Source: JAGRGG01 sp965217265 (GTDB lineage Bacteria; Pseudomonadota; Alphaproteobacteria; Geminicoccales; Geminicoccaceae). Taken from it: DNA of 64,000 bases. Both the position numbers and the translations under genes were made by a program. The notes beneath the pieces were generated by a model that ran no database searches, was not told the origin of the DNA, and saw only the letters and a program-made list of their open reading frames with translations. Each line of letters begins with the position of its first letter. Position 1 is the first letter of the stretch. The DNA is taken from the NCBI GenBank assembly GCA_965217265.1, contig CBDCHP010000013.1, positions 124,001 to 188,000 on the forward strand. The letters run 5' to 3'. Of the stretch, positions 51,834 to 58,804 are shown piece after piece.

Positions 51834-52430
51834 TTACCCGCCGGTTCCAAGCCTACGCACCGGGCGGTCGGCGACGTGCGCCGGCACGGGCGTCTCGGCC
51901 AGCACCGCCGTCTCCTCCTCGTAACGCTCGAAGGCGACGAAGCCGCGCGCCTCGTAGTTGGCGAGCGCTTCGGGCGCGTCGAGGTCGCAGGTGTGGACCC
52001 ACAAGCGCCGCGCACCCTTGGCAAAGGCGTGGCGCACCGTCCATTCGAGGAAGTAGCGGCCGAGGCCTTTGCCGACGAAGTCCGGCAGCAGGCCGAAATA
52101 GCGCAGTTCGACGGCGTCAGGATCGTTGAAGTCGAGTTCGGCGAACCCGGCCGGCTGGCCGTAGCGCCAGAGCACGCGCAGGTCGCGCCCCGCCTCGCCG
52201 ATCATCGCGGCGATGGCGGCGTCGTCCTGCAGCCGCCGCCCGGTCCAGAGCCAGTTCTCGCCCACCGTCTCGTAGAGAAAGCGCCAGAAGGCGACGGTCG
52301 GCTCCAGGACGCGGACGACCTCGACCCCCTCCGGCGGCTGCGGCGGGGGTCCTTTGGGCGCTTCGAGCATCTCCAGGCTGGTCACGGTCGTCTTGATGTG
52401 GCCGACGATCGTCGGCGGGCGCCACGCCAC
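51834..52430 (-). CDS. GNAT family N-acetyltransferase
   Basis: This protein of about 198 residues starts from GTG 52430 (VAWRPPTIVGHIKTTVTSLE). The acetyl-CoA-binding motif is LRYFGLLPDFVGKGLGRYFL, followed by RLWVHTCDLDAPEALANYEA and RGFVAFERYEEE, the usual GNAT end. The start sits just inside the gap after the sulfurtransferase stop, so it is probably the third gene of a cysK-sseA-GNAT transcript. The acceptor substrate is unknown. Confidence 0.82.
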   Translation of the reverse strand: MAWRPPTIVGHIKTTVTSLEMLEAPKGPPPQPPEGVEVVRVLEPTVAFWRFLYETVGENWLWTGRRLQDDAAIAAMIGEAGRDLRVLWRYGQPAGFAELDFNDPDAVELRYFGLLPDFVGKGLGRYFLEWTVRHAFAKGARRLWVHTCDLDAPEALANYEARGFVAFERYEEETAVLAETPVPAHVADRPVRRLGTGG

Positions 52431-52434
52431 CGGC

Positions 52435-53286
52435 TCAGCCCGTCGCCACGGGCGTGTCGTCCTTCGCACCCCACTCGCTCCAGGAGCCGTCGAACAGCGC
52501 GGTGTGGCGCCGGCCCAGCGTGAAAAGCGCGAGGTTGAGGACGGCGGCCGAGACGCCGGAGCCGCAGGTGGTGACGACCGGCTGCTTGACGTCGACGCCG
52601 GCGTCATCGAAGGCGGCGGCGAGGGCGTCGCCCGGCATCAAGGTGCCGTCCTCGGCGATCAGGCGGCGGTAGTGCAGGTTCGTGCTGTTGGGGATGTGGC
52701 CGGAGCGCATCCCCGGCCGCGGCTCGGGCTCCGCGCCGGTGAACCGGCCGGGCGAGCGGGCGTCGACCACCTGCTCGCGCTTGGAGGTCAGGTTGCGCCG
52801 GACTTGGTCAAGGTCGCGCACGAGCAGGTTGTCCTGCCGGACGGTGAAGTGCCGCTCCTGCGGCAGGGCGGGCTCGTCGGTGACGGCACCGCCCTCCGCT
52901 TGCCACTTGGCCAAGCCCCCGTCCAGGACGCCGACGTCTCGGTGGCCCATCAGGCGAAACAGCCACCAGACGCGGGCGCTGGCGAAGAAGTCGTTGTTGT
53001 CGTAAGCGACGATGCGGGTCCCGTCGCCGAGGCCGAGCCGGCGCACGCGGGCGGCGAACTTGGCGGCGGACGGCGCCATGTGCGGCAAGGGGCTCGCGTC
53101 GTCGGCGATCGCGTCGATGTCGAAGTAGACGGCGCTTGGAATGTGCGCCGCCTCGTACTCGGCCTTGGCGTCGCGGCCGTCGGCCGGGAGAAACCACGTC
53201 GCGTCGACGAGGCGGATGTCGGGGGTGGACTGGTGGCGGGCGAGCCAGTCGGTGCTGACGAGCGCGCCCTCGCGAAGGTCGGGCAT
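52435..53286 (-). CDS. sseA: 3-mercaptopyruvate/thiosulfate sulfurtransferase
   Basis: This 283-residue two-domain rhodanese has the active loop TTCGSGVSAAVLNLAL in the second domain; CGSG(V/T) loops favour 3-mercaptopyruvate over thiosulfate. The first domain starts LVSTDWLARHQSTPDIRLVD and includes HIPSAVYFDIDAIAD. It lies 26 bp downstream of cysK, pointing to cysteine and sulfur metabolism. A role in persulfide formation or cyanide detoxification is possible. Confidence 0.9.
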   Translation of the reverse strand: MPDLREGALVSTDWLARHQSTPDIRLVDATWFLPADGRDAKAEYEAAHIPSAVYFDIDAIADDASPLPHMAPSAAKFAARVRRLGLGDGTRIVAYDNNDFFASARVWWLFRLMGHRDVGVLDGGLAKWQAEGGAVTDEPALPQERHFTVRQDNLLVRDLDQVRRNLTSKREQVVDARSPGRFTGAEPEPRPGMRSGHIPNSTNLHYRRLIAEDGTLMPGDALAAAFDDAGVDVKQPVVTTCGSGVSAAVLNLALFTLGRRHTALFDGSWSEWGAKDDTPVATG

Positions 53287-53312
53287 AAGCTTCAAGCTCC
53301 TTCGGTTAAGGC

Positions 53313-54314
53313 TCAAGCGAGCCAGGGCGGCACGGGCAGGTCCTTGCCGCGCAGGAAATCCGGGTTGAACAGCTTGGACTGGTAGCGCTGCCCGCCGTCG
53401 CACAGGATCGTGACGATCGTGTGCCCCGCGCCCAGGTCGCGGGCGAGGCGAACGGCACCCGCGACGTTGATCGCGGCCGAACCGCCCAGGACTAGCCCCT
53501 CCTCCTGGACGAGGCGGTAGCAGAGGTTCAGCGCCTCGGCGTCGGGGATCTTGTAGGCCCTGTCGATCGGGGCACCCTCCAGGTTCGCCGTCACCCGGCC
53601 CTGGCCGATGCCCTCGGTGATCGAACCGCCGCCGCTCTTCAGTTCGCCGTGCTCGACCCAATCGTAGATCGCCGAGCCCTCGGGGTCGGCGCAGACGACT
53701 TGCACGTCCGAGCGCTGCTCCTTGAGGTAGCGCCCGGCCCCGGCGATCGTGCCGCCGGTGCCGACGGCGGCGACGAAGCCGTCCACGCGCCCCTCGGTCT
53801 GCTCCCAGATCTCGGGGCCGGTGGTGCGGTAGTGCCCGTCGCGGTTGGCGGTGTTGTCGAACTGGTTGGCCCAGATCGTGCCGTTCGGCTCGCTCGCCGC
53901 CAGTTCCTCGGCGAGGCGGCCGGAATAGCGCACGTAGTTGTTTGGATCCTTGTAGGGCGCGGCCGGCACCTCGCGCAGCTCCGCGCCGGCGAGCCGGATC
54001 ATGTCCTTCTTCTCCTGGCTCTGCGTCTCGGGCATCACGATGATCGTGCGGTAGCCCTTGGCGTTGCCGACCAGCGCCAAGCCGATGCCGGTGTTGCCGG
54101 CCGTGCCCTCGACGATGACCCCGCCCGGCCGCAAGAGGCCCTTGGCCTCGGCGTCCTCGATGATCGCCAGCGCCGCCCGGTCCTTGACGCTGCCGCCGGG
54201 GTTCATGAACTCGCACTTGCCCAGGATCTCGCAGTGGGTCTCGTCCGAGAGCCGGCGCAGGCGCACGAGCGGCGTGTTGCCGATGAGACCCAGGAATCCT
54301 TCACGCACCCGCAT
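53313..54314 (-). CDS. Cysteine synthase A family PLP enzyme
   Basis: This 333-residue fold-type II PLP enzyme has the PLP Lys44 in NPGGSVKDRAALAII, substrate loop EGTAGNTGIGLALVGNAKGY and phosphate-binding VAAVGTGGTIAGAGRYL. The family makes cysteine from O-acetylserine and sulfide. The EGTAGNTGIG variant, rather than EPTSGNTGIG, and the extended ANQFDNTANRDGHY also occur in cystathionine-type or YrhA-like members, so cysK or a relative is possible. It is the first gene of the sulfur operon. Confidence 0.88.
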   Translation of the reverse strand: MRVREGFLGLIGNTPLVRLRRLSDETHCEILGKCEFMNPGGSVKDRAALAIIEDAEAKGLLRPGGVIVEGTAGNTGIGLALVGNAKGYRTIIVMPETQSQEKKDMIRLAGAELREVPAAPYKDPNNYVRYSGRLAEELAASEPNGTIWANQFDNTANRDGHYRTTGPEIWEQTEGRVDGFVAAVGTGGTIAGAGRYLKEQRSDVQVVCADPEGSAIYDWVEHGELKSGGGSITEGIGQGRVTANLEGAPIDRAYKIPDAEALNLCYRLVQEEGLVLGGSAAINVAGAVRLARDLGAGHTIVTILCDGGQRYQSKLFNPDFLRGKDLPVPPWLA

Positions 54315-54341
54315 CGGCCCGTCATCCCCCTTGGTAATTCG

Positions 54342-55946
54342 ATGTCCGCGGACGGTGTAGCCTCCCCCACCTTCGAGGCCAAGCCGCTTGCGATCGGGCC
54401 CGTGCGCCGCCACATGGCCCCTTGGAGCAATGCCTTGGCCGAACGGAGGATAGCCTTGTCGGACGACGCCGTCTTCGAGGCGGTCATCGCGGGCCTGGGC
54501 GCGGCCTACGGGCCGTTCGAGCGGGTCACGACGCACGCGGCCGTGGTCCTGCTCGATAATGATCGGGCGCTGAAGCTGAAGCGGCCCGTGCGCTACAGCT
54601 TCCTCAACTTCACCACCCTTGCGGCCCGCCGCCGCGCCCTGGAGAACGAACTGCGCCTCAACCGGCGCACGGCGCCCGACCTCTACGAGGGACTGGTGCC
54701 GGTGACGCGCGCGGGCGACGGTTTTGCCCTGGACGGACCCGGCGAGACCGTCGAGTGGGCCTTGCAGATGCGCCGCTTCCCGGACGGGGCGCGGCTGGAC
54801 CGGGTCGCCGAGGCGGGCAGCCTCGATAAGCACCTGATCGAGCGCACGGCCGCCAAGATCGCCGAGTTCCACGAGTCGCTGCCGCCGCTGCCTGACGTCG
54901 ATATCGCGGGCGAGATGGCCGGCGTGGCGCGCGGCAACGCCGAGGACCTGCGCGCGGCCGGGCCGGGTGTCCTGCCGATGGACAGAGTCGAAACCCTGAT
55001 CGCCGCGACCGAAATGGCGCTCGATGGGGCCCTCCCCTTGATGCGCGCCAGGGCCGAGGCCGGCACGGTGCGGCACTGCCACGGCGATTTGCACCTCGCC
55101 AACATTGCGCTGCTCGACGGCGAGCCGGTGCCGTTCGACTGCATCGAGTTCGACGACGCGTTCGCCAAAATCGACGTTCTCTACGACCTCGCCTTCCTCC
55201 TCATGGACATGGTCGAGCGCGGCTACCACGTTAAGGCGCGGGCGATCTGCCAAGCGTGGCTGGACCGGACCGAGGACGATGCCGGCTTGGCGCTGCTCCC
55301 CCTCTTCCTCTCCTTGCGCGCCGCCGTCCGGGCCAAGATCGCCGCGTTCTCCAAAGATCGCGACGCGGCCGGGCGCTATCTCGACTTGGCGCTCTTGGCG
55401 CTCGAACCGCGCCCGCCGCGGCTGATCGCGATCGGCGGGCGCTCGGGCACCGGCAAGACGACGCTCGCCAAGGCGCTCGCCCCCGACGTCGGCGCCCTTC
55501 CGGGGGCGGTCCTGCTGCGCTCGGACGTGATCCGCAAGCGCTTGTTCGGCCTGGAACCCTGGGAGCAACTGCCCAAGAGCGCCTACGCCGACGCCGTGTC
55601 GAAGCGGGTCTTCGAGCACATGGCCGACCGTGCCCTGACACTCTTGCGCGCCGGCCGGGCCGTCGTCGTCGACGGCGTGTGCGGCCAGCCGTGGGAGCGG
55701 CGCGCCTTTAAGGCGGCGGCGCGACGCGCGGGCGTGCCCTTCATTGCCTTTTGGCTGCAAGCCGCGGGCGACGTCTGCCTGCGCCGGGTCATGGAGCGCG
55801 TCGGCGACGCCTCGGACGCGAACGCCGAGGTGGTCATGCAACAAGAGGCGATGGACGTGGGCGCGGTCGATTGGATCAAGCTCGACGCCTGCTCAAGGCG
55901 CGAGGCGATCGTCGCGGGCGCTCGGCGGTGGTTGGAAGGTGGTTGA
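54342..55946 (+). CDS. APH-like kinase fused to a P-loop ATPase/kinase domain
   Basis: This protein of about 534 residues has an N-terminal aminoglycoside phosphotransferase-like domain (VRHCHGDLHLANIALLDG, then FDCIEFDDAFAKIDVLYDLA). It is followed by a gluconokinase/Zeta-type P-loop domain from about residue 360 (LIAIGGRSGTGKTTLAKALA, LLRSDVIRKRLFG, VVVDGVCGQPWERRAF). The combination is a known uncharacterised bacterial architecture (COG0645/COG2187). A start at 54414 is also possible. It is divergent from cysK. The substrates are unknown, and the stop codon lies in R16. Confidence 0.85.
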   Translation: MSADGVASPTFEAKPLAIGPVRRHMAPWSNALAERRIALSDDAVFEAVIAGLGAAYGPFERVTTHAAVVLLDNDRALKLKRPVRYSFLNFTTLAARRRALENELRLNRRTAPDLYEGLVPVTRAGDGFALDGPGETVEWALQMRRFPDGARLDRVAEAGSLDKHLIERTAAKIAEFHESLPPLPDVDIAGEMAGVARGNAEDLRAAGPGVLPMDRVETLIAATEMALDGALPLMRARAEAGTVRHCHGDLHLANIALLDGEPVPFDCIEFDDAFAKIDVLYDLAFLLMDMVERGYHVKARAICQAWLDRTEDDAGLALLPLFLSLRAAVRAKIAAFSKDRDAAGRYLDLALLALEPRPPRLIAIGGRSGTGKTTLAKALAPDVGALPGAVLLRSDVIRKRLFGLEPWEQLPKSAYADAVSKRVFEHMADRALTLLRAGRAVVVDGVCGQPWERRAFKAAARRAGVPFIAFWLQAAGDVCLRRVMERVGDASDANAEVVMQQEAMDVGAVDWIKLDACSRREAIVAGARRWLEGG

Positions 55947-56092
55947 ACGCTTCGCGTGCGCTGCCGCACAGGCTTCTTTTTCTCTTTTTTGCTACTTGTC
56001 GCCGGAGATTGGCTTCAACGCTGGGGAAAGCCTCGGACGAAGTGACAAAAAAGAAGAAGGAAAAACCCGCGCGGCAGCGCACGCGAAGCGTA
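55944..56092. repeat. Palindromic intergenic element R16 (full length)
   Basis: It lies between the co-directional APH/ATPase gene, whose TGA stop it supplies, and the SRAP gene. The left inner arm is type C (CTTGTCGCCGGAGATTGGC) and the right is type A (CCTCGGACGAAGTG), the inverse of R15. Arms: TGAACGCTTCGCGTGCGC and GCGCACGCGAAGCGTA. Confidence 0.85.
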
Positions 56093-56110
56093 ACTCATAA
56101 GGAAAGTCCT

Positions 56111-56812
56111 ATGTGCGGCCGTTTCAGCCTCGCCATCGAACCCGACGACCTCCGCGCGCTTGACGTCGATCCGCCCGAGCGGCTGGAGGCGCGCTACAAC
56201 ATCTACCCCGACAGCGAGATCCTTGCCGTGCGTGCGCGCAAGGACGGCACGCGCTCGGCCGGGTTCGTGCGCTGGGGCCTCCTGCCGCCCTGGTCACGCG
56301 ACTTGAACGACAAGGGCCGGCAGATCAACGCCCGCAGCGAGACCTTCTTGACCAAGCCGACCTTCAAGGACGCGGGCTTACGCTACCGCTGCCTGATCCC
56401 GGCGACCGGCTTCTTCGAGTGGCAGAAGGGCAAAGGGGGCACTCAGCCTTATCGCATCGCCCGCGAGGACGGCGACCTCATCCTGTTCGCCGGCTTGTTT
56501 CGCCCGACCAAGCTCGACGACGGTACGGTGATCGCGACGGCGGCGATCTTGACAGAAGACGCGCACGAAGCAATCCGCGCCATCCACCACCGGATGCCGG
56601 TGATGCTGACTGACGCGGCGGCGGCGAAGTGGCTCGACCCCGCCCGCGACGCGCCCGAGGCGGTCCAGGCAGCGCTCGCCTCCCTGCCCGAGGACGCGCT
56701 CATCGCCCACCCAGTCGATCGGGCGGTGAACGACCCGGCGAACGAGGGATCAAGACTAGTCCGCCCGATCGAGCCGGCCGAGACGGCGCCGGCCCAGGGC
56801 GATTTGCTGTAG
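56111..56812 (+). CDS. SOS response-associated peptidase (HMCES/YedK family)
   Basis: This 233-residue protein has Cys2 as catalytic residue (MCGRFSLAIEPDDLR), the nucleophile that crosslinks to abasic sites in single-stranded DNA. The supporting motifs are WGLLPPWSRDL, INARSETF, RCLIPATGFFEWQKGKGG and IHHRMPVMLT. It shields abasic sites during replication. GGAAAGTCCT precedes the ATG. No LexA box is evident upstream, where R16 lies. Confidence 0.95.
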   Translation: MCGRFSLAIEPDDLRALDVDPPERLEARYNIYPDSEILAVRARKDGTRSAGFVRWGLLPPWSRDLNDKGRQINARSETFLTKPTFKDAGLRYRCLIPATGFFEWQKGKGGTQPYRIAREDGDLILFAGLFRPTKLDDGTVIATAAILTEDAHEAIRAIHHRMPVMLTDAAAAKWLDPARDAPEAVQAALASLPEDALIAHPVDRAVNDPANEGSRLVRPIEPAETAPAQGDLL

Positions 56813-56849
56813 AGCGGGCTTCATAATAGTCGAGATGATCCGCCCCCGC

Positions 56850-56960
56850 CTCACGTCCCAGACTTGATCCGGGGTCTACGTGCCCCCGCTCGAAAACCGC
56901 TCGATGAAGTGTTTTGCCAGCTTGACCCGTTAGGCCCCGGATCAGGTCCGGGGCGTGAAT
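56850..56960. repeat. Intergenic hairpin repeats of the CCGGATCAGGTCCGG type
   Basis: Between the SRAP and thiN genes, GACTTGATCCGGGGTCTACG (56870-56880 region) and the perfect hairpin CCCCGGATCAGGTCCGGGG (about 56936-56954) occur, flanking GCTCGAAAACCGCTCG. Such GATCCGGGGT and GATCAGGTCCGGGG motifs are familiar short dispersed repeats of alphaproteobacterial intergenic regions. It is unrelated to R1-R16. Confidence 0.6.
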
Positions 56961-56986
56961 ATGTTTTGGCCGTTGAGAACTTAGCT

Positions 56987-57625
56987 CTAACCGAGGCGCC
57001 CGATCAGGAGCGCACGGCCCGACGCCACCGAGGCGGCGAGACCGTCCGCCGCGACGTTCGACAAGGTGCGGGTCGATCCCATCGCCACGTCCACCGCGTC
57101 GAGCGGCCACTTTGCACCCCTCAAGGTGAGCCCGCGAAGTTCGGTGAAGGCGAGCACCGAAAATCCCGTGCCCGCCGGCCAGCCCGGCCTGTGTACCTCG
57201 GGCCCGAGCGGCACCGCCTCCTCGGCGCCCGAGGTCAAGATCGCGCCGACGCCGCGCCCGGCCAGCGCCAGTGCGCCCAACATGTGCGCGGTCGCGTGAT
57301 CGGTGCGCCCGCCGAACGCGCCGACCAGCCAGAGGAAACCGGCACCGCGCCGCAGCGCCGCCTCGATCGCGATCGCGCCGTCGCTCGCGTCCTTGTCGGG
57401 CGAGAACGTCTCGCGCGGCACGTCGGGATAGCGGTCGTGGTGGTCCATCTCGGCCGAGTCGAAGTCGCCGACCCACAGCTCTGGCTTGAGCTTAAGCGGG
57501 TCGGCGTGACGGATGCCGCCATCGGCGGCGATGACCCGGCAGCCCTTCAATTGCCGCCGCAGCCGCTCGGTCGGCGTCACCTCGCCGCCGAGCAGGATCG
57601 CGAAATGCTCCGTTCCCACTTGCAT
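56987..57625 (-). CDS. Thiamine pyrophosphokinase
   Basis: This 212-residue enzyme (ThiN/TPK family) pyrophosphorylates thiamine to TDP. Motifs: HFAILLGGEVTPTERLRRQL, VIAADGGIRHADPLKLKPEL, WVGDFDSAE, FSPDKDASDGAIAIEAAL and VGAFGGRTDHATAHMLGAL, followed by the C-terminal thiamine-binding beta domain (TLSNVAADGLAASV). ATG 57625 is chosen; longer frames would run antisense through the TPP riboswitch. It is divergent from the thiamine transporter operon, matching a salvage route of import then phosphorylation. Confidence 0.92.
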   Translation of the reverse strand: MQVGTEHFAILLGGEVTPTERLRRQLKGCRVIAADGGIRHADPLKLKPELWVGDFDSAEMDHHDRYPDVPRETFSPDKDASDGAIAIEAALRRGAGFLWLVGAFGGRTDHATAHMLGALALAGRGVGAILTSGAEEAVPLGPEVHRPGWPAGTGFSVLAFTELRGLTLRGAKWPLDAVDVAMGSTRTLSNVAADGLAASVASGRALLIGRLG

Positions 57626-57647
57626 CACGCTGCCCACGGCCCTAACG

Positions 57648-57755
57648 CTGTTCTCGCTCTTCGGGGTGCCCGTGCGACGGGCTGAGAGGCGGCGGACGCT
57701 CCGCCAACCCGTTGAACCTGATCCGGGTCGTGCCGGCGGAGGGAACGAGCGTCGC
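57648..57755 (+). ncRNA. TPP riboswitch (THI element)
   Basis: Conserved THI-box segments occur in order: TCGGGGTGCCC, the GGGCTGAGAGG core, then ACCCGTTGAACCTGATCCGG, GTCGTGCCGGCGGAGGGAA and the closing P1 side ACGAGCG. It precedes the transporter genes thiBPQ by about 45 bases, with GCGGAGG before the thiB TTG start, so control is probably at translation or early termination when TPP is high. Confidence 0.95.
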
Positions 57756-57800
57756 AACAGCCCCCTTCGCGCCGTCACGGTCTAGCACGCGGAGGCTCGG

Positions 57801-58799
57801 TTGCACCCCACTTCCTCGATCGCCCTGGTCCTGCTCCTCGCCGCGCCCGCCGTGGCGCAGGAGCAGCCGGTCCTCACGGTCTACACCTACGACAGCTTCA
57901 CCGCCGACTGGGGCCCCGGCCCCAAGGTCGAGGCCGCCTTCGAGGCGACGTGCGCTTGCGACCTCGAATGGGTCGCGGTCGAGGACGGCGTCGCCCTCCT
58001 GACCCGGCTCAAGCTGGAGGGCGCGCGCACCGACGCCGACGTGGTGCTCGGGCTCGACACCAACCTCGTCGTCGAGGCCAAGGCGACGGGGCTGTTCGCC
58101 CCGGCCGAGATCGACCGGGGTGCGATCGAGGTGCCGAGCGGCTTTGAGGACGACGTGTTCGTCCCCTACGACTACGCCCACTTCGCCGTGGTCGTTGATA
58201 GCGAAGCCCTGCCGAACCCGCCCCAGAGCCTGAAGGAATTGGTCGAGGGCGGCGGCGAGGGACAGATCGTCATCCAGGACCCGCGCACCTCGACCCCCGG
58301 CCTCGGCCTTCTCTTGTGGATCAAGGCGGTCTACGGCGACGACGCGCCCGACGCCTGGGCGAAGCTGAAAGACCGCGTGCTGACGGTGACGCCGGGCTGG
58401 AGCGAATCCTACGGCCTGTTCACCAAGGGCGAGGCGCCGATGGTGCTCTCCTACACCACCTCGCCCGCCTACCACGCGATCGAGGAGGGCGGCGATCGCT
58501 ACCGAGCACTCTCGTTTCCCGAGGGGCACTACCTCCAGATCGAGCTGGCGGGCATGATCGAGGACAGCGATCGGCCCGAGCTCGCCCGCGACTTCCTCGC
58601 CTTCATGGTGAGCCCCGCGTTCCAGGACATCATCCCGACCACCAATTGGATGCTCCCGGCGGCCAAGACGTCGAAGCCGCTGCCGGGCGCGTTCGAGGCG
58701 CTGGTCGAACCGACGAAGACATTTTTGTTCTCGCCGGAGGAGGTCGCCCAAAACCGCAGGGCGTGGATCGACGAGTGGCTCGCGGCGATGAGCCGCTGA
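57801..58799 (+). CDS. thiB: Thiamine ABC transporter, substrate-binding protein
   Basis: This 332-residue periplasmic binding protein has a Sec signal (SSIALVLLLAAPAVAQ) and the ThiB start LTVYTYDSFTADWGPG, followed by GLDTNLVVEAKATGLFAP and FVPYDYAHFAVVVDSE. A start at TTG 57801 has GGAGG five bases upstream. It is the first gene behind the TPP riboswitch. ThiB binds thiamine and phosphate esters. Confidence 0.93.
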   Translation: MHPTSSIALVLLLAAPAVAQEQPVLTVYTYDSFTADWGPGPKVEAAFEATCACDLEWVAVEDGVALLTRLKLEGARTDADVVLGLDTNLVVEAKATGLFAPAEIDRGAIEVPSGFEDDVFVPYDYAHFAVVVDSEALPNPPQSLKELVEGGGEGQIVIQDPRTSTPGLGLLLWIKAVYGDDAPDAWAKLKDRVLTVTPGWSESYGLFTKGEAPMVLSYTTSPAYHAIEEGGDRYRALSFPEGHYLQIELAGMIEDSDRPELARDFLAFMVSPAFQDIIPTTNWMLPAAKTSKPLPGAFEALVEPTKTFLFSPEEVAQNRRAWIDEWLAAMSR

Positions 58800-58804
58800 C
58801 CGGC

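Noticed and set aside
355..56092. CRISPR array or tandem repeat explanation for R1-R16
   Set aside because: The copies are dispersed kilobases apart at gene ends, are internally palindromic and have no spacers or cas genes.
57642..58751. A 369-residue minus-strand frame across the TPP riboswitch and thiB
   Set aside because: It overlaps a clear riboswitch and thiB, has no motif, and is explained as an antisense shadow.
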